A stretch of 64,000 bases of DNA from Arthrobacter gengyunqii (GCF_023022985.1 NZ_CP095461.1:2108001-2172000); one strand, 5' to 3'; shown: positions 10,651 through 20,656, counted from the stretch's first letter. Notes: generated by a model from the sequence alone, not told the origin. Program-made: numbers and translations.

Positions 10651-12180
10651 TTAATTGCCGAACGCGCTCTGGCACGTAACCTGGGCGGCTGTCTGTCCGG
10701 TCAGGCCGCCGACGTCGCCGGCATCGGGCATGGTGTTTCCGGTGGCGAAGTCCTGGCCGACCTGCACGCTCACGCCGTAGACCAGGTTGCTGGCAACCAC
10801 CTGGACAGCCGGAACCGCGAGGGCGGCGGCCACCTGCTCGGCCATCTCCTGATAGCCGGGCGCGTAGAAGATCTGGGTGGCCGGGCTGGCTGCTGCTGTC
10901 TGTCCTCCGGCGGATGCCTGGGCGTAACCCAAGGAGAGCAGATGGGCGGCCAGCGCCTGGTCGCGGCTGTCGGTACCGGTGTCTGAGGTGCTTCCGGTGG
11001 CATCGAGGATGGTGACCGGGATGGCCGCTGGGTCAATGGCGGGAGCAGGGTCGGACGGCGCAGCCGGATCGGTGGTTCCATCCGGAGACGTGCTCTCCGG
11101 CTCCGGCGCGGGTTCGGTGATGTCGCGGTCCTCCGCCAGTGCGGCGAACAACGGTGCGGAAAGGGCTTCGTCCAGGACGAGGCGGTTGTTGTCGTATTCG
11201 TAGGGAACCACCGGCGCCGTCACGAAGGCCACGCGGCCCAAGTCAACGTCCTTCATCCTGCCGGCCAGGGCAATCAGCGAGGAGACTTCGGTCAGTTCCT
11301 TGTCCACCGTGAGGTTGCGGGTCACGGTTTCCGCGATGGAGTACAGCTTGGGCAGGTTGTTCAGCGTGCCCTCCTCGTTGACCTTGCGAACCATGGAGGC
11401 GAGGAAGCTCTGCTGGGCACGGATGCGGCCCTCATCTCCGCCGTTTCCAAAGCCGTGGCGGGTCCGCAGGAAGGCAAGGGCCTGGTCACCCTGGACGCTG
11501 CTGACTCCGGCCGGAAGGCTCAGCCCGGACAGCTCATCTTCCACCGGCTGGTTCACGCAGACCTCGACTCCGCCCAAGGTGTTGGACAGTTCCTTGACTG
11601 CGTTGAAGTCGGCCATCATAAAGTGGTCGATGCTCAGCCCGGTGAGCTCGTTGATGGCGGCCACGGTGCACCCGGGACCTCCGTTGCCCAGCGCTCCGTT
11701 GAGCTGCCCCAGTTCCATGGCCGGGTAGACGGCACCGGTTTCCGGGTCCAAACACTCAGGCAGCGGCACCAGCAGGTCGCGCGGGAAGCTCACCACCGTT
11801 ACATGGGACCGGTCGGCTGCCATGTTGACGAGCATCATGACGTCGGAGTTGTTGCTGTCCTGTCCCTCGCGGTTGTCCGTGCCCAGGACGAGGATCTGCA
11901 GCGGATCGGTGTTGGCGTCCACCGGCAGGGCGGACTCCTGTTTCGAGCCAAGGTTCAGCGGACGGGTCTCGAAGTTCTGCTGCAGCCGGATCGCCTGCAC
12001 TGCCACGAAGACCAGACCCGAGACAAGGGTCAGCGACAGCGTCAGGGCGATCGCCCGCAGCACCGGGTGTCCGACGCTTCCATGGCCGAGGTGTCGTCCG
12101 CCCGGAGCGGTTGCCCGGGAGGGTACGGAAGATGAGTTCCCGGAGGGACCGGCACCTGTGTCGGCACGGCGAGATGACAT
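10651..12180 (-). CDS. LCP (LytR-CpsA-Psr) family protein with LytR_C domain
   Basis: Membrane-anchored extracytoplasmic phosphotransferase of the LCP family, which attaches lipid-linked glycopolymers to peptidoglycan. It is 509 aa: a disordered cytosolic N-terminus, one transmembrane helix (about residues 42-65), then the LCP core. The core has the conserved acidic/basic motifs LVLGTDNREG, SDVMMLV and SFPRDLLVPLP, plus FLRTRHGFGNGGDEGRIRAQQ. A Pro/Asp-rich linker (about 350-385) leads to a C-terminal LytR_C domain starting near IPVTILDATGS. It lies between leuA and era and appears monocistronic. Confidence 0.93.
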   Translation of the reverse strand: MSSRRADTGAGPSGNSSSVPSRATAPGGRHLGHGSVGHPVLRAIALTLSLTLVSGLVFVAVQAIRLQQNFETRPLNLGSKQESALPVDANTDPLQILVLGTDNREGQDSNNSDVMMLVNMAADRSHVTVVSFPRDLLVPLPECLDPETGAVYPAMELGQLNGALGNGGPGCTVAAINELTGLSIDHFMMADFNAVKELSNTLGGVEVCVNQPVEDELSGLSLPAGVSSVQGDQALAFLRTRHGFGNGGDEGRIRAQQSFLASMVRKVNEEGTLNNLPKLYSIAETVTRNLTVDKELTEVSSLIALAGRMKDVDLGRVAFVTAPVVPYEYDNNRLVLDEALSAPLFAALAEDRDITEPAPEPESTSPDGTTDPAAPSDPAPAIDPAAIPVTILDATGSTSDTGTDSRDQALAAHLLSLGYAQASAGGQTAAASPATQIFYAPGYQEMAEQVAAALAVPAVQVVASNLVYGVSVQVGQDFATGNTMPDAGDVGGLTGQTAAQVTCQSAFGN

Positions 12181-12316
12181 GAGCCGGTCCCCTTCAATAA
12201 TTCGTGATTCAGCAGTTCAATAGGTGATGCCAACGGTTGCACTCCCGTTGGCGGCAGTTCAAAGTGTACGCGGCGCCCCTGAGAATCGTGTCCAGTGGTG
12301 CTGCGGTGGTGCAGTG

Positions 12317-13246
12317 CTAGAAGCCCAGCTTTACCAGCTGCTTGGGGTCGCGCTGCCAGTCCTTGGCGATTTTCACGTGCAGGTCGAGGTAGATCCGCGT
12401 ACCCAGCAGCGCTTCGATGGCCACACGGGCATTGGTGCCGACCTCCCGCAGCCGGGCGCCTCCCTTGCCGATAATGATGGCTTTCTGTGAGGAACGTTCC
12501 ACGTACAGGTTCACCCGGACGTCCAGCAGCGGGTTGTCGTCCGGACGGCCCTCGCGGGGAACGATTTCATCCACCACCACGGCCAGGGAGTGAGGCAATT
12601 CATCCCGGACGCCTTCCAGGGCAGCCTCGCGGATGAGTTCGGCAACCATGACGGCTTCCGGCTCATCGGTCAGTTCACCGTCCGGGTACAGCGGCGGAGA
12701 GGACGGCATGAATCCGGCGAGCACTTCAGCCACGGTGTCCACCTGGAAACCGTCGGCGGCGGAGACGGGAACCACGTCCGCCCAGCCTGCTTCGCCCAGG
12801 ACCTCATTGCCCAGAGCTGTGACCGACATCAGCTGTTTGGCCAGTGCGGCGCGGTCCACCAGGTCCGTCTTGGTCACCAGCGCCACGACGGGCTTCTTCT
12901 TCAGTGCCGCCAGCTGCTTGGCAATGTAGCGGTCGCCGGGACCCACGGCTTCGTTTGCCGGCAGGCAGAAACCAATGGCATCCACTTCAGCCAGGGTGTC
13001 TGCGACCAGGTCATTGAGGCGCTTGCCCAGCAGCGTGCGGGGACGGTGCAGCCCGGGAGTATCCACGAGGATCAGCTGGGAGTCTTCGCGGTGCACAATG
13101 CCGCGGATCGTGTGCCGGGTGGTCTGCGGCTTCGCCGAAGTGATGGCGACCTTCTGGCCGACCAGGGCGTTGGTCAGCGTGGACTTGCCTGCGTTGGGCC
13201 GGCCCACCAGAGAAACGAAGCCGGCTCGGAACTGTGGATCAGTCAT
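12317..13246 (-). CDS. era: GTPase Era
   Basis: Essential GTPase for 16S rRNA processing and 30S assembly. It is 309 aa from ATG 13246 (MTDPQFRAGF). G1 is GRPNAGKST, the switch region contains TTRHTIRG, G3 is DTPGLH, G4 is TKTD and G5 is VSAADG. The C-terminal KH domain shows KAIIIGKGGARLREVG. Its start overlaps the 3' end of the CNNM gene, in the common order phoH-ybeY-CNNM-era. Confidence 0.97.
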   Translation of the reverse strand: MTDPQFRAGFVSLVGRPNAGKSTLTNALVGQKVAITSAKPQTTRHTIRGIVHREDSQLILVDTPGLHRPRTLLGKRLNDLVADTLAEVDAIGFCLPANEAVGPGDRYIAKQLAALKKKPVVALVTKTDLVDRAALAKQLMSVTALGNEVLGEAGWADVVPVSAADGFQVDTVAEVLAGFMPSSPPLYPDGELTDEPEAVMVAELIREAALEGVRDELPHSLAVVVDEIVPREGRPDDNPLLDVRVNLYVERSSQKAIIIGKGGARLREVGTNARVAIEALLGTRIYLDLHVKIAKDWQRDPKQLVKLGF

Positions 13247-14582
13247 TACGTGGTACCAATTCTGTTGAGGAGACGCGGGAGAATGATGTCCTGCCGTCGT
13301 CGGAATGTGTTTCTGGTTCGGCGGCGTCGTCGGGCTGTTTCCAGGCGATGATGTGGGACACCCTGTTGCGGCGGCCTTCGAGGCGCTCGGCGTGCAGGAC
13401 GATGCCGTCAACCACCACTTCGCTGCCGACGATGGGCACGCGGCCCAGCGCCTTGGCGAGCAGGCCTCCTACGGTGTCCACTTCGTCGTCCTCGAGGTCG
13501 ACGTCGAACAGCTCGCCCAGGTCATCGATGCCGGCACGGGAGCTCACGCGGTAGCGGCCTCCGCCGAGGTTTTCGATTTCGGGCCGTTCGGAATCGTACT
13601 CGTCAACGATCTCGCCCACAATTTCTTCAATCAGGTCCTCGAGCGTGACCAGGCCGGCGGTGCCGCCGTATTCGTCGATAACCACGGCCACGTGGGTGGA
13701 TTCCCGCTGCAGTTCCTGCAGCAGTTCACTGACCGCCTTCGATTCCGGAACGTAGCGGACGCCGCGGGCGAAGTCCTCCACGCGGAGGGTACTCGGATCT
13801 CCGGAGCCGGAATGCATCTGCGCCGCCACGTCCTTGAGGTAGAGGATCCCCACAATCTGGTCCGCGCTGTCCTCGATTACCGGCACCCGGGAGTATCCCG
13901 ACCGCAGGAAAAGGGACATGGCCTGGCGCAGGGTGGATCCGGCCTCGATGCATACCATGTCGGTCCGCGGCACCATCACGGACCGCACCTTGGTGTCCCC
14001 GAGCTCGAAGACCGAATGGATCAGTTCGGCCTCGGTATTCTCGATCATGTCGGCCTCGGAAGCGCGGTCCAGCAGTTCGCGGAACTCTTCTTCGGTGAAG
14101 AACGCGGCGTCCGGTCCCTGGGTTCCGGGGGCGACGGCGGTGCCGAGCCGAACGAGCCATCCGGGAATCGGGCCCAGGACAACACGCAGGAAACGCACCA
14201 AACCGGCGGTTAGGACGACGACGGCGGTGACGTGCTTGCGGCCGATTTGGCGGGGAGAGACTCCCACCAGGACAAATCCGATGCCTGCCATCACCACGGT
14301 GGCCAGCAGTCCTGCCAGCCAGATGTTGTCCAGGAGCATCTGGAACAGGGTGGCCACAGTGACGGCGGTGGCCATTTCGAACCAGACACGCCAAAACCGG
14401 AGGGCGTGCATGTGCGCCACCGGATGCTGCAGAATCCGGCGCAGCGGCTTGCCGGCCTTGCCCTGCAGCAGTGCTTCGGCCTCATGCCGCGGCAGGTATC
14501 CGTAGGCAGACTCCGCAGCAGTGAGCAGTCCGGCCAGGACCATGAAGGCCACGGCCATAAAGATCAGCAGGGCCACGCTCAA
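13239..14582 (-). CDS. CNNM/HlyC-CorC family membrane protein with CBS pair
   Basis: Probable divalent-cation (Mg2+/Co2+) transporter or efflux regulator, often labelled hemolysin. It is 447 aa: an N-terminal DUF21/CNNM membrane domain with about four helices (residues 1-150), a linker, two CBS domains (VPRTDMVCIE... and STHVAVVIDEYGGTAGLVTLEDLIEEI), and a C-terminal CorC_HlyC domain (DLGELFDVDLEDDEVDTVGGLLA). The ATG at 14582 overlaps the end of ybeY, and its own 3' end overlaps era, so translation is probably coupled. Confidence 0.93.
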   Translation of the reverse strand: MSVALLIFMAVAFMVLAGLLTAAESAYGYLPRHEAEALLQGKAGKPLRRILQHPVAHMHALRFWRVWFEMATAVTVATLFQMLLDNIWLAGLLATVVMAGIGFVLVGVSPRQIGRKHVTAVVVLTAGLVRFLRVVLGPIPGWLVRLGTAVAPGTQGPDAAFFTEEEFRELLDRASEADMIENTEAELIHSVFELGDTKVRSVMVPRTDMVCIEAGSTLRQAMSLFLRSGYSRVPVIEDSADQIVGILYLKDVAAQMHSGSGDPSTLRVEDFARGVRYVPESKAVSELLQELQRESTHVAVVIDEYGGTAGLVTLEDLIEEIVGEIVDEYDSERPEIENLGGGRYRVSSRAGIDDLGELFDVDLEDDEVDTVGGLLAKALGRVPIVGSEVVVDGIVLHAERLEGRRNRVSHIIAWKQPDDAAEPETHSDDGRTSFSRVSSTELVPRND

Positions 14583-15052
14583 CTGCGCGTCTCCTTCGGA
14601 GCCTCACGGCCCAGGTAGGCGGACAGAAGGTCGCGCTGCAGGCCAAACATTTCCTTTTCCTCTTCGGGTTCGGCATGGTCGTACCCGAGCAGGTGCAGCA
14701 CACCGTGGGTGGTCAGCAGCAGCAGTTCTTCCTGCATGCCGTGGCCGGCCGTTTTTGCCTGCACGGTGGCCACCTGCGGGCACAGGACAATGTCGCCGAG
14801 CACCCCTGCGGGTGTGGGGCGCCCGGGAACTCCGGGCCGCAGCTCGTCCATGGGGAAGGACAGCACATCGGTGGCGCCGGGAATGTCCATCCATTCGATG
14901 TGCAGTTTCTCCATGGCTTCCTCGTCCACCAGGATGATGGACAGATCCGCTTCCGGATGCACGTAGAGGTTTTCCAGGAGGTAGCGTCCCAGCCGGGACA
15001 GCTCCTCTTCGTCGACCGCAATGGTGGATTCGTTGTTCACTTCAATGCTCAT
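14579..15052 (-). CDS. ybeY: Endoribonuclease YbeY
   Basis: Single-strand-specific metallo-endoribonuclease for rRNA maturation and ribosome quality control. It is 157 aa from ATG 15052 (MSIEVNNEST). The zinc site is HGVLHLLGYDHAEPEE, matching H-G-x-L-H-L-x-G-Y-D-H, and DVLSFPMDE is the other conserved segment. Both ends overlap neighbours by 4 bp (phoH upstream, CNNM downstream), typical of a translationally coupled operon. Confidence 0.97.
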   Translation of the reverse strand: MSIEVNNESTIAVDEEELSRLGRYLLENLYVHPEADLSIILVDEEAMEKLHIEWMDIPGATDVLSFPMDELRPGVPGRPTPAGVLGDIVLCPQVATVQAKTAGHGMQEELLLLTTHGVLHLLGYDHAEPEEEKEMFGLQRDLLSAYLGREAPKETRS

Positions 15053-16095
15053 TTGGCGGAGCTCCGTCCTGCACCGGTGCGGGGGTTGCCTGCCGGCGGG
15101 GCACTGCGCCGGGACTCGTCCCATTCGCTGTACGCCGTCACGATGCTGCTCACGAGGGAATGCCGCACCACATCGGAGGCATGCAGTTCGGAGAAGGCCA
15201 CGTCATCGATGTCGCCAAGAATGTCGTGGACGATGCGCAGGCCGGAGGCCGTGCCGCCCGGCAGGTCCACCTGTGTCACGTCACCGGTCACCACCATCTT
15301 GGAGCCGAAGCCCAGGCGGGTCAGGAACATTTTCATCTGCTCGGGAGTGGTGTTCTGCGCCTCGTCCAAAATGATGAACGCGTCGTTGAGCGTGCGCCCG
15401 CGCATGTAGGCCAGCGGAGCTACCTCGATGGTCCCGGCTGCCATGAGACGGGGAATGGAATCCGGGTCCATCATGTCGTGCAGGGCGTCGTAGAGGGGCC
15501 GCAGGTACGGGTCGATTTTGTCGCTGAGCGTCCCGGGCAGGAAGCCGAGCCGCTCTCCGGCCTCGACGGCAGGGCGGGTCAGGATGATCCTGTTGACTTC
15601 CTTCTGCTGCAGCGCCTGCACGGCTTTTGCCATGGCGAGGTACGTCTTGCCGGTTCCCGCTGGGCCAATCCCAAAAACAATGGTGTTCTGGTCGATGGCG
15701 TCGACGTAGTTCTTCTGGTTCAGCGTCTTGGGGCGGATGGTGCGGCCGCGGGTGGAGAGGATGTTCTGGGTCAGGACTTCAGCCGGGCGCTGGGCACTCT
15801 GGTCCCGCAGCATGGTGATCAACTGTTCCAGCAGCTGCGGAGTGACCTTGGTCTGGCTCCGGGCCAGGATCCGGACTTCGTCGACAAGGCGGAGGGTCAG
15901 TTCAACTACCGCAGCCGGTCCCGAAATGGAAAGCTCATTGCCGCGCACATGAAGGTTGGCCTGCGGATATGCGGACTCGATAATCTTGAGCGCCTCGTCG
16001 TTGGCACCCAGCGACTGGACCATGTGTTCCGTGGAATCAAAGATGATGGTCTGGTGATCCAGCCCGATGGTGCCGGTTCCTGAGGATTCAGTCAT
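15049..16095 (-). CDS. phoH: PhoH family ATPase
   Basis: Cytosolic P-loop ATPase/putative RNA helicase linked to RNA metabolism. It is 348 aa from ATG 16095 (MTESSGTGTI). An N-terminal KH-like region precedes the nucleotide-binding core, which has Walker A GPAGTGKT and Walker B FIILDEAQN, plus the conserved SKMVVTGDVTQVDLP. It is the first gene of the phoH-ybeY-CNNM-era unit. The intergenic region upstream is shared with a divergent lipoprotein gene. Confidence 0.96.
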   Translation of the reverse strand: MTESSGTGTIGLDHQTIIFDSTEHMVQSLGANDEALKIIESAYPQANLHVRGNELSISGPAAVVELTLRLVDEVRILARSQTKVTPQLLEQLITMLRDQSAQRPAEVLTQNILSTRGRTIRPKTLNQKNYVDAIDQNTIVFGIGPAGTGKTYLAMAKAVQALQQKEVNRIILTRPAVEAGERLGFLPGTLSDKIDPYLRPLYDALHDMMDPDSIPRLMAAGTIEVAPLAYMRGRTLNDAFIILDEAQNTTPEQMKMFLTRLGFGSKMVVTGDVTQVDLPGGTASGLRIVHDILGDIDDVAFSELHASDVVRHSLVSSIVTAYSEWDESRRSAPPAGNPRTGAGRSSAK

Positions 16096-16418
16096 ATATT
16101 CGGCCTTCCCAGGCCTTTCATCGCCCCTTTGCAGAGTGAGTTCCGTGTCTGCACCCACAGAGCCGGCGGCCGAGCGAGTTAAGACAGACACTTCAATATT
16201 ACTTGATGCCGCCGCGGCCGTCTCGCTCCGTTGGCGGCGGTTTCCGCCCGCTCACCTGCGGGATCCGGTGCATCCGAGGGCCGCTGCGGGCGCCCCGCCG
16301 GGTCCGGCGGCTGGTCTCAATCGGGTCTCAGTCCGGTAGCAGGACGGTTAAGACTGCAAATCCGGTGTTTCCCGTGTGCCAAGCTGGGAAGCGAGCTTTC
16401 AGCGAAAGGAGGACAGAA
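16096..16418. other. Intergenic region with divergent promoters (phoH / GerMN lipoprotein)
   Basis: About 320 bp without a supported gene. A short A/T-rich patch at 16194-16206 (AATATTACTT) could hold the phoH -10. The lipoprotein gene has a perfect AAAGGAGGA ribosome site at 16406-16414. The TGCAAATCC near 16356 is not part of a tRNA: no acceptor or T-arm can be drawn. Confidence 0.5.
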
Positions 16419-17360
16419 ATGGGCGAAGCCCCGCAACACCGGCACCTGCCTCACCGCCGGAACATCCTGGGCCTGCTTGCTGTTTCTGCACTTCTTCTCA
16501 GCGGCTGCGGCGTAGTGGCCGCCACCCCCACCACCTCCATGCCCACGCCGTTCGACGAGGCTGCAGGGTCATTGTCCGCCTCCCTGAGCGTCACCGCCCC
16601 CGCTGAAGGAAAGCCTGCGCCTGGACGCCTCCCGGTCTACTGGCTCGGAATCAACGGTTCCAATGTGCACCTTTACCGGGAATTCCAGCCGTCCGAAACG
16701 AGCGGCGACCCCATTGTTGAAGCGGTCACGGCGATGACCGCGGGCAAGCCGTCGGATCCGGACTACTTCAATCCCTGGAGCAAGGCCGGCAGCGTCACCG
16801 CCTCGATATCCGGCAAGAACGTCATCACCGTTGATATTTCCTCGGATGCCTTCAAGACCTCACTTGATGCCGGCATGGCACACCGCGCCGTTCAGCAGCT
16901 GGTTTATACGGCCACTGCGGCGGCGTCAAACGCCGGACTCATCACAGTGGGGCACGCACCCTCCGTGGTGCTGCTGGTGGACGGCAAGGCCGGCTATCAG
17001 GCCTTCGGGCAGGAACGCCTGGAAGGACAGCTGGAGCGCGACGCTTCCCTGGTGGCCCCCATCTGGATCATTGACCCGCAGGAAGGCGGCGGAACCCAAT
17101 CGGTCCTCACCGTTTCCGGATCTGCGGTGTCGGAGGGCGGGCAGCTGTCCTGGCGGGTGGAACCGATTGTCGACGGCCGGCCCGCCGAGGATGCCGTCCA
17201 GACCGGCTACGCCGAACTGGAAGCACCCACCGGCGGAACGTCCCTCTACAGTTTCGCTGTTGACCTGGCCCCCGGCGAATACAGCGTGAGCGTATTTCAC
17301 GGAACTGACCGGGCGGATGAAGACTCCAAACGCGTGACCGTGTACTCCGACGCGCACTAG
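16419..17360 (+). CDS. GerMN-domain lipoprotein with Gmad2-like domain
   Basis: Secreted, lipid-anchored protein of unknown role, 313 aa. The ATG at 16419 follows AAAGGAGGA. A signal peptide ends in the lipobox LLLSGC. A GerMN (sporulation/germination M-like) domain covers about residues 70-200 (PVYWLGINGSNVHLYREFQ, VTVDISSD-type strands, QQLVYTATAAA). A C-terminal beta-rich Gmad2 immunoglobulin-like domain follows (LTVSGSAVSEGGQLSWRVE ... LAPGEYSVSVF). Non-sporulating actinobacteria often encode such proteins; a cell-envelope function is likely but unproven. It is convergent with rsmE. Confidence 0.85.
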   Translation: MGEAPQHRHLPHRRNILGLLAVSALLLSGCGVVAATPTTSMPTPFDEAAGSLSASLSVTAPAEGKPAPGRLPVYWLGINGSNVHLYREFQPSETSGDPIVEAVTAMTAGKPSDPDYFNPWSKAGSVTASISGKNVITVDISSDAFKTSLDAGMAHRAVQQLVYTATAAASNAGLITVGHAPSVVLLVDGKAGYQAFGQERLEGQLERDASLVAPIWIIDPQEGGGTQSVLTVSGSAVSEGGQLSWRVEPIVDGRPAEDAVQTGYAELEAPTGGTSLYSFAVDLAPGEYSVSVFHGTDRADEDSKRVTVYSDAH

Positions 17361-17385
17361 TCGGATAACCGTCCGGCCCGCAGTC

Positions 17386-18150
17386 CTACCAGCGGCCGAG
17401 TGCGGAATTCAGGACCGCAAGGGCAGCCGGCCCCGCCGTGGAAGAACGCATGATGTGCCGGCCCAACCGGACCGCCACCGCCCCTGAAGAGCGCAGCTGC
17501 TCGACCTCAGCGCCGCTGATTCCTCCCTCGGGCCCCACCACGACGGCGATGCTCAACGGTCTGCCGCCGCAGCGGCGGCGCGCTTCAGCCAGCGCCGGCA
17601 CCAGTGCGCCGTCGGCCTCTTCATGCAGCACCAGCACCAGGTCAACGTCCTTCAGCCGGCTCACCAAAGCTTTGGAATCCAGCATTTCTTCGGCCACCGG
17701 GACCTGCGACCGGCGGGACTGCTTTGCCGCAGCCGTGAGGATGCCCTGCCATTTGGCCTGGCCCTTTGCCGCCTTGTCGGCGCGCCAGCGGACGATGCTG
17801 CGCTCGGACTGCCAGGGAATGACGCGGTCCGCGCCGAGCTCAGTGGCAGCTTCGATGGCCTGCTCGTCCCGGCCGCCCTTGGCGAGGGCCTGAACCAGCA
17901 TCAGGGTGTCAGCCGCTTCATTTTCCTCGGCGACAGACTCCACTGAGAGCTCCAGCCGTGCGGGGTCCGCAGCAATAACCGAGCCCGTGAGCCGGCGTCC
18001 GGCCCCGTCCACGATATCCACGGATTCCCCCGGGGCCAGGCGCTTTACGGCGACGGCGTGGTGAGCCTCGGCTCCTTCAAGCACAAAAATGGAACCAACC
18101 CCGGCGGCCCGGACAGCGTCCGGGTCGCCGAAGAAAATCGGGTTGGTCAT
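17386..18150 (-). CDS. rsmE: 16S rRNA (uracil1498-N3)-methyltransferase
   Basis: SPOUT-class SAM-dependent methyltransferase that modifies U1498 of 16S rRNA. It is 254 aa from ATG 18150 (MTNPIFFGDP). The N-terminal PUA-like domain shows EGAEAHHAVAVKRL. The knotted SAM domain shows KGGRDEQAIEAATELGADRVIPW, VVGPEGGISGAEVEQL and the C-terminal RLGRHIMRSSTAGPAAL. It begins 1 bp after the dnaJ stop, so it is the third gene of hrcA-dnaJ-rsmE. Confidence 0.96.
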   Translation of the reverse strand: MTNPIFFGDPDAVRAAGVGSIFVLEGAEAHHAVAVKRLAPGESVDIVDGAGRRLTGSVIAADPARLELSVESVAEENEAADTLMLVQALAKGGRDEQAIEAATELGADRVIPWQSERSIVRWRADKAAKGQAKWQGILTAAAKQSRRSQVPVAEEMLDSKALVSRLKDVDLVLVLHEEADGALVPALAEARRRCGGRPLSIAVVVGPEGGISGAEVEQLRSSGAVAVRLGRHIMRSSTAGPAALAVLNSALGRW

Positions 18151-18151
18151 G

Positions 18152-19291
18152 TCAGTGGTTGCCCAGGCGGTCCCGCAGCCGGGCGAAGACGCCGGTGCCG
18201 CTGCCTGCCAGGCGGCCTTCGGCGTATTCCTCGCCGCGCAGCTGCGCCAGTTTGCGCAGCAGTTCTTCCTGCTCTGCATCCAGCTTCTGCGGGGTCTCCA
18301 CGTGCAGGTGAACCAGCAGGTCTCCCCTGCCGTAGCCGCGCAGATGCGTCACGCCCAGGCCCTTGAGGGTGGTGATCTCACCGGACTGGGTGCCGGCCTT
18401 GACCGCAATTTCGCGGTCGCCGTCGAACGTCTCGAAATTGATCGTGGAGCCCAGCGCCGCGGCCGTCATGGGCACCGTCAGCGTGGCGTGGAGGTCATCG
18501 CCCTCACGGACGAACGTGGGATCGGCATTAACCCGGATTTCCACGTACAGGTCACCCTGCGGTCCGCCGGCCGTGCCGGCTTCGCCCTGTCCGCCCAGCT
18601 GGATGCGGGTTCCGGTGGCTACACCGGCGGGGATCTTGATGTTCAGGGTGCGGCGGCTGCGGACGCGGCCTTCGCCGGCGCATTCGTGGCAGGGGTCCGG
18701 AATGACAGTGCCGTAGCCCTGGCAGGATCCGCACGGAGCGGTGGTCATGACCTGGCCGAGAATCGAGCGCACCGCACGCTGCACCTGGCCGGAGCCGTGG
18801 CAGATGTCGCAGGTCCGCGGCGAGGTTCCGGGCTGGCAGCAGCTTCCGTCGCAGGTGGGGCAGGTGACCGCAGTGTCGACGTCGATCTTCTTGTTGGTGC
18901 CGAAGACGGCGTCCTTCAAGTCGATGCGCACATTGATCAGGGCGTCCTGGCCGCGGCGCGTCCGTGATGCCGGACCCCGCCCGCCGCCTCCGCCGCCACC
19001 GAAGAAGGTGTCGAAGATGTCCTGGAAGCCGAAGTTCTGGCCGCCGAACCCGGCGCCGCCGCCGAAGCCGTTGTCATTGCCGTTCTCATTGCCGGTGGTG
19101 TCATAAATGCGGCGCTTCTGCGGATCCGCCAGGACCTCGTAGGCATGGGTGACGGCCTTGAATTCTTCCTGTGCTCCGGGAGCGGAGTTAACGTCCGGAT
19201 GAAGCTTGCGGGCAAGCTTCCGGTACGCCTTCTTGATTTCTTCGCCCGTGGCGTCGCGTCCGACACCCAAGACCTGGTAGTGATCGCTCAC
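18152..19291 (-). CDS. dnaJ: Chaperone DnaJ
   Basis: Hsp40 co-chaperone that delivers substrates to DnaK and stimulates its ATPase. It is 379 aa: J domain with HPD in [11 protein letters not shown], a Gly/Phe-rich region ([15 protein letters not shown]), four zinc-finger repeats and the C-terminal substrate domain. The first finger repeat reads CPTCDGSC, with Cys where the CxxCxGxG consensus has Gly; the other three are canonical. It lies downstream of hrcA, so it should share the CIRCE-controlled heat response. This is the HrcA-linked paralogue (often dnaJ2 in actinobacteria). Confidence 0.96.
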   Translation of the reverse strand: MSDHYQVLGVGRDATGEEIKKAYRKLARKLHPDVNSAPGAQEEFKAVTHAYEVLADPQKRRIYDTTGNENGNDNGFGGGAGFGGQNFGFQDIFDTFFGGGGGGGRGPASRTRRGQDALINVRIDLKDAVFGTNKKIDVDTAVTCPTCDGSCCQPGTSPRTCDICHGSGQVQRAVRSILGQVMTTAPCGSCQGYGTVIPDPCHECAGEGRVRSRRTLNIKIPAGVATGTRIQLGGQGEAGTAGGPQGDLYVEIRVNADPTFVREGDDLHATLTVPMTAAALGSTINFETFDGDREIAVKAGTQSGEITTLKGLGVTHLRGYGRGDLLVHLHVETPQKLDAEQEELLRKLAQLRGEEYAEGRLAGSGTGVFARLRDRLGNH

Positions 19292-19426
19292 TCGTGCACA
19301 TCGCTTCCTGTAATTCGCAGTATCCGCGTTGTCCGCGGCACCCTCCGTCCGAGGGCGTCCGCCGGCCGCGACCGCCCGCTGGCGGCTGGAGCCGGTGTAC
19401 TGCTGGTGTATTCATCTAACGGTTGT

Positions 19427-20440
19427 CTAGTTGTTCAGTATCCGGGACAGATAACGGGCCACGGCACGCACTGTGGCCATGGTGTTGGGGTAATCCATGC
19501 GGGTTGGTCCAAGGACGCCCACCTTTGCCGAAGAATCGGGCCCGTAGCCGGTGGCCACGACTGATGCCTCTGAAAGGGATCCGTGCGGGTTTTCCCGCCC
19601 GATCCGCACCGAGACGCCCCTGGCATCCTGCTCCATCTCCGACAACAACCGAAGCATGACCACTTGTTCCTCGAGTGCTTCCAGGATGGGACCGATCGTC
19701 AGGGGAAAGTCTACTGTGGAGCGGGCCAGGTTGGCGGTGCCGGCCATGACCATGCGGTCTTCACGGTTGATTCCGGCCAGCTGCTCCAGGCTGTGGGCCA
19801 GCGCGCCGGCATTCCGCCGCTTCCGGGCCGGCACCAGAGCCAGGCAGTCGGCCAGCTGTCCGGTGATGCGGGTCAGCGGCGTACCGCTGAGCGTGGACAG
19901 GAAATGCTGCCGCAGCTCCAGCAGCTCCGGTTCGCTCACCTGGTCGGGAACGGTGATGACCCGCTGCTCCACCCGGCCGGTGGTGGAAATCAGCACCACC
20001 AGCACCTGGGAGGGTGCGAGCAGAACAAATTCGATGTGGCGGACCTTGGCGTTGCCCAGGTGCGGATACTGCACCACCGCCACCTGGTTGGTCAGCTGGG
20101 AAAGCAGGCGGACCGTCCGCTCCATGACGTCGTCGAGATCCTCGGCCCCCTCGAGCAGGGTCTGAATGGCCCGGCGTTCGGCGGCGGACAGCGGCTTGAC
20201 GTCCGATATCCGGTCCACGAACAGGCGGTAGCCCTTGTCAGTGGGAATGCGGCCGGCAGAAGTGTGCGGCGCAACAATCAGGCCCTCTTCTTCCAGGGCT
20301 GCCATGTCGTTGCGGATGGTGGCGCTGGAGACTCCCAGCTGGTGGCGCTCTACCAGTGCCTTGGAGCCAACGGGCTCACGCGAATGCACGTAATCCTCAA
20401 CAATGGCCCGGAGCACCTCGAGTCTGCGTGGTTCACTCAT
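19427..20440 (-). CDS. hrcA: Heat-inducible transcription repressor HrcA
   Basis: Repressor of class I heat-shock genes that binds CIRCE and is kept active by GroEL. It is 337 aa from ATG 20440 ([10 protein letters not shown]), preceded by GGGAGGGAAAACC. The N-terminal winged helix shows [18 protein letters not shown] and [18 protein letters not shown], both diagnostic. It is the first gene of the hrcA-dnaJ-rsmE operon and has a CIRCE element about 90 bp upstream, implying autoregulation. Confidence 0.97.
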   Translation of the reverse strand: MSEPRRLEVLRAIVEDYVHSREPVGSKALVERHQLGVSSATIRNDMAALEEEGLIVAPHTSAGRIPTDKGYRLFVDRISDVKPLSAAERRAIQTLLEGAEDLDDVMERTVRLLSQLTNQVAVVQYPHLGNAKVRHIEFVLLAPSQVLVVLISTTGRVEQRVITVPDQVSEPELLELRQHFLSTLSGTPLTRITGQLADCLALVPARKRRNAGALAHSLEQLAGINREDRMVMAGTANLARSTVDFPLTIGPILEALEEQVVMLRLLSEMEQDARGVSVRIGRENPHGSLSEASVVATGYGPDSSAKVGVLGPTRMDYPNTMATVRAVARYLSRILNN

Positions 20441-20526
20441 GGTTTTCCCTCCCTTGCTGACGTCCTGCGCGGCGGTGATGTCCTGACTGCGGTGCCGGAC
20501 AGGCATGTGGATTGGCGCCGGGCTGG

Positions 20527-20553
20527 TTAGCACTCACCATACCCAAGTGCTAA
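20527..20553. promoter_or_regulatory. CIRCE operator of the hrcA operon
   Basis: The arms TTAGCACTC and AAGTGCTAA are separated by 9 bp. This matches the CIRCE consensus (TTAGCACTC-N9-GAGTGCTAA) with a single mismatch at the first base of the right arm. It lies about 90 bp upstream of the hrcA start codon. Confidence 0.95.
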
Positions 20554-20656
20554 GTCTAATACGGATCAACGGCGTTGCTAGCATTGAGGAGCCCGTGCCC
20601 GCCCACCGGTGAACCGCGCGTGCACCAGCCAAGCAACCAGAGTGAGGACTACACCC

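Noticed and set aside
16345..16375. TGCAAATCC stretch suggesting a tRNA anticodon arm
   Set aside because: No acceptor stem or T-arm can be paired around it.
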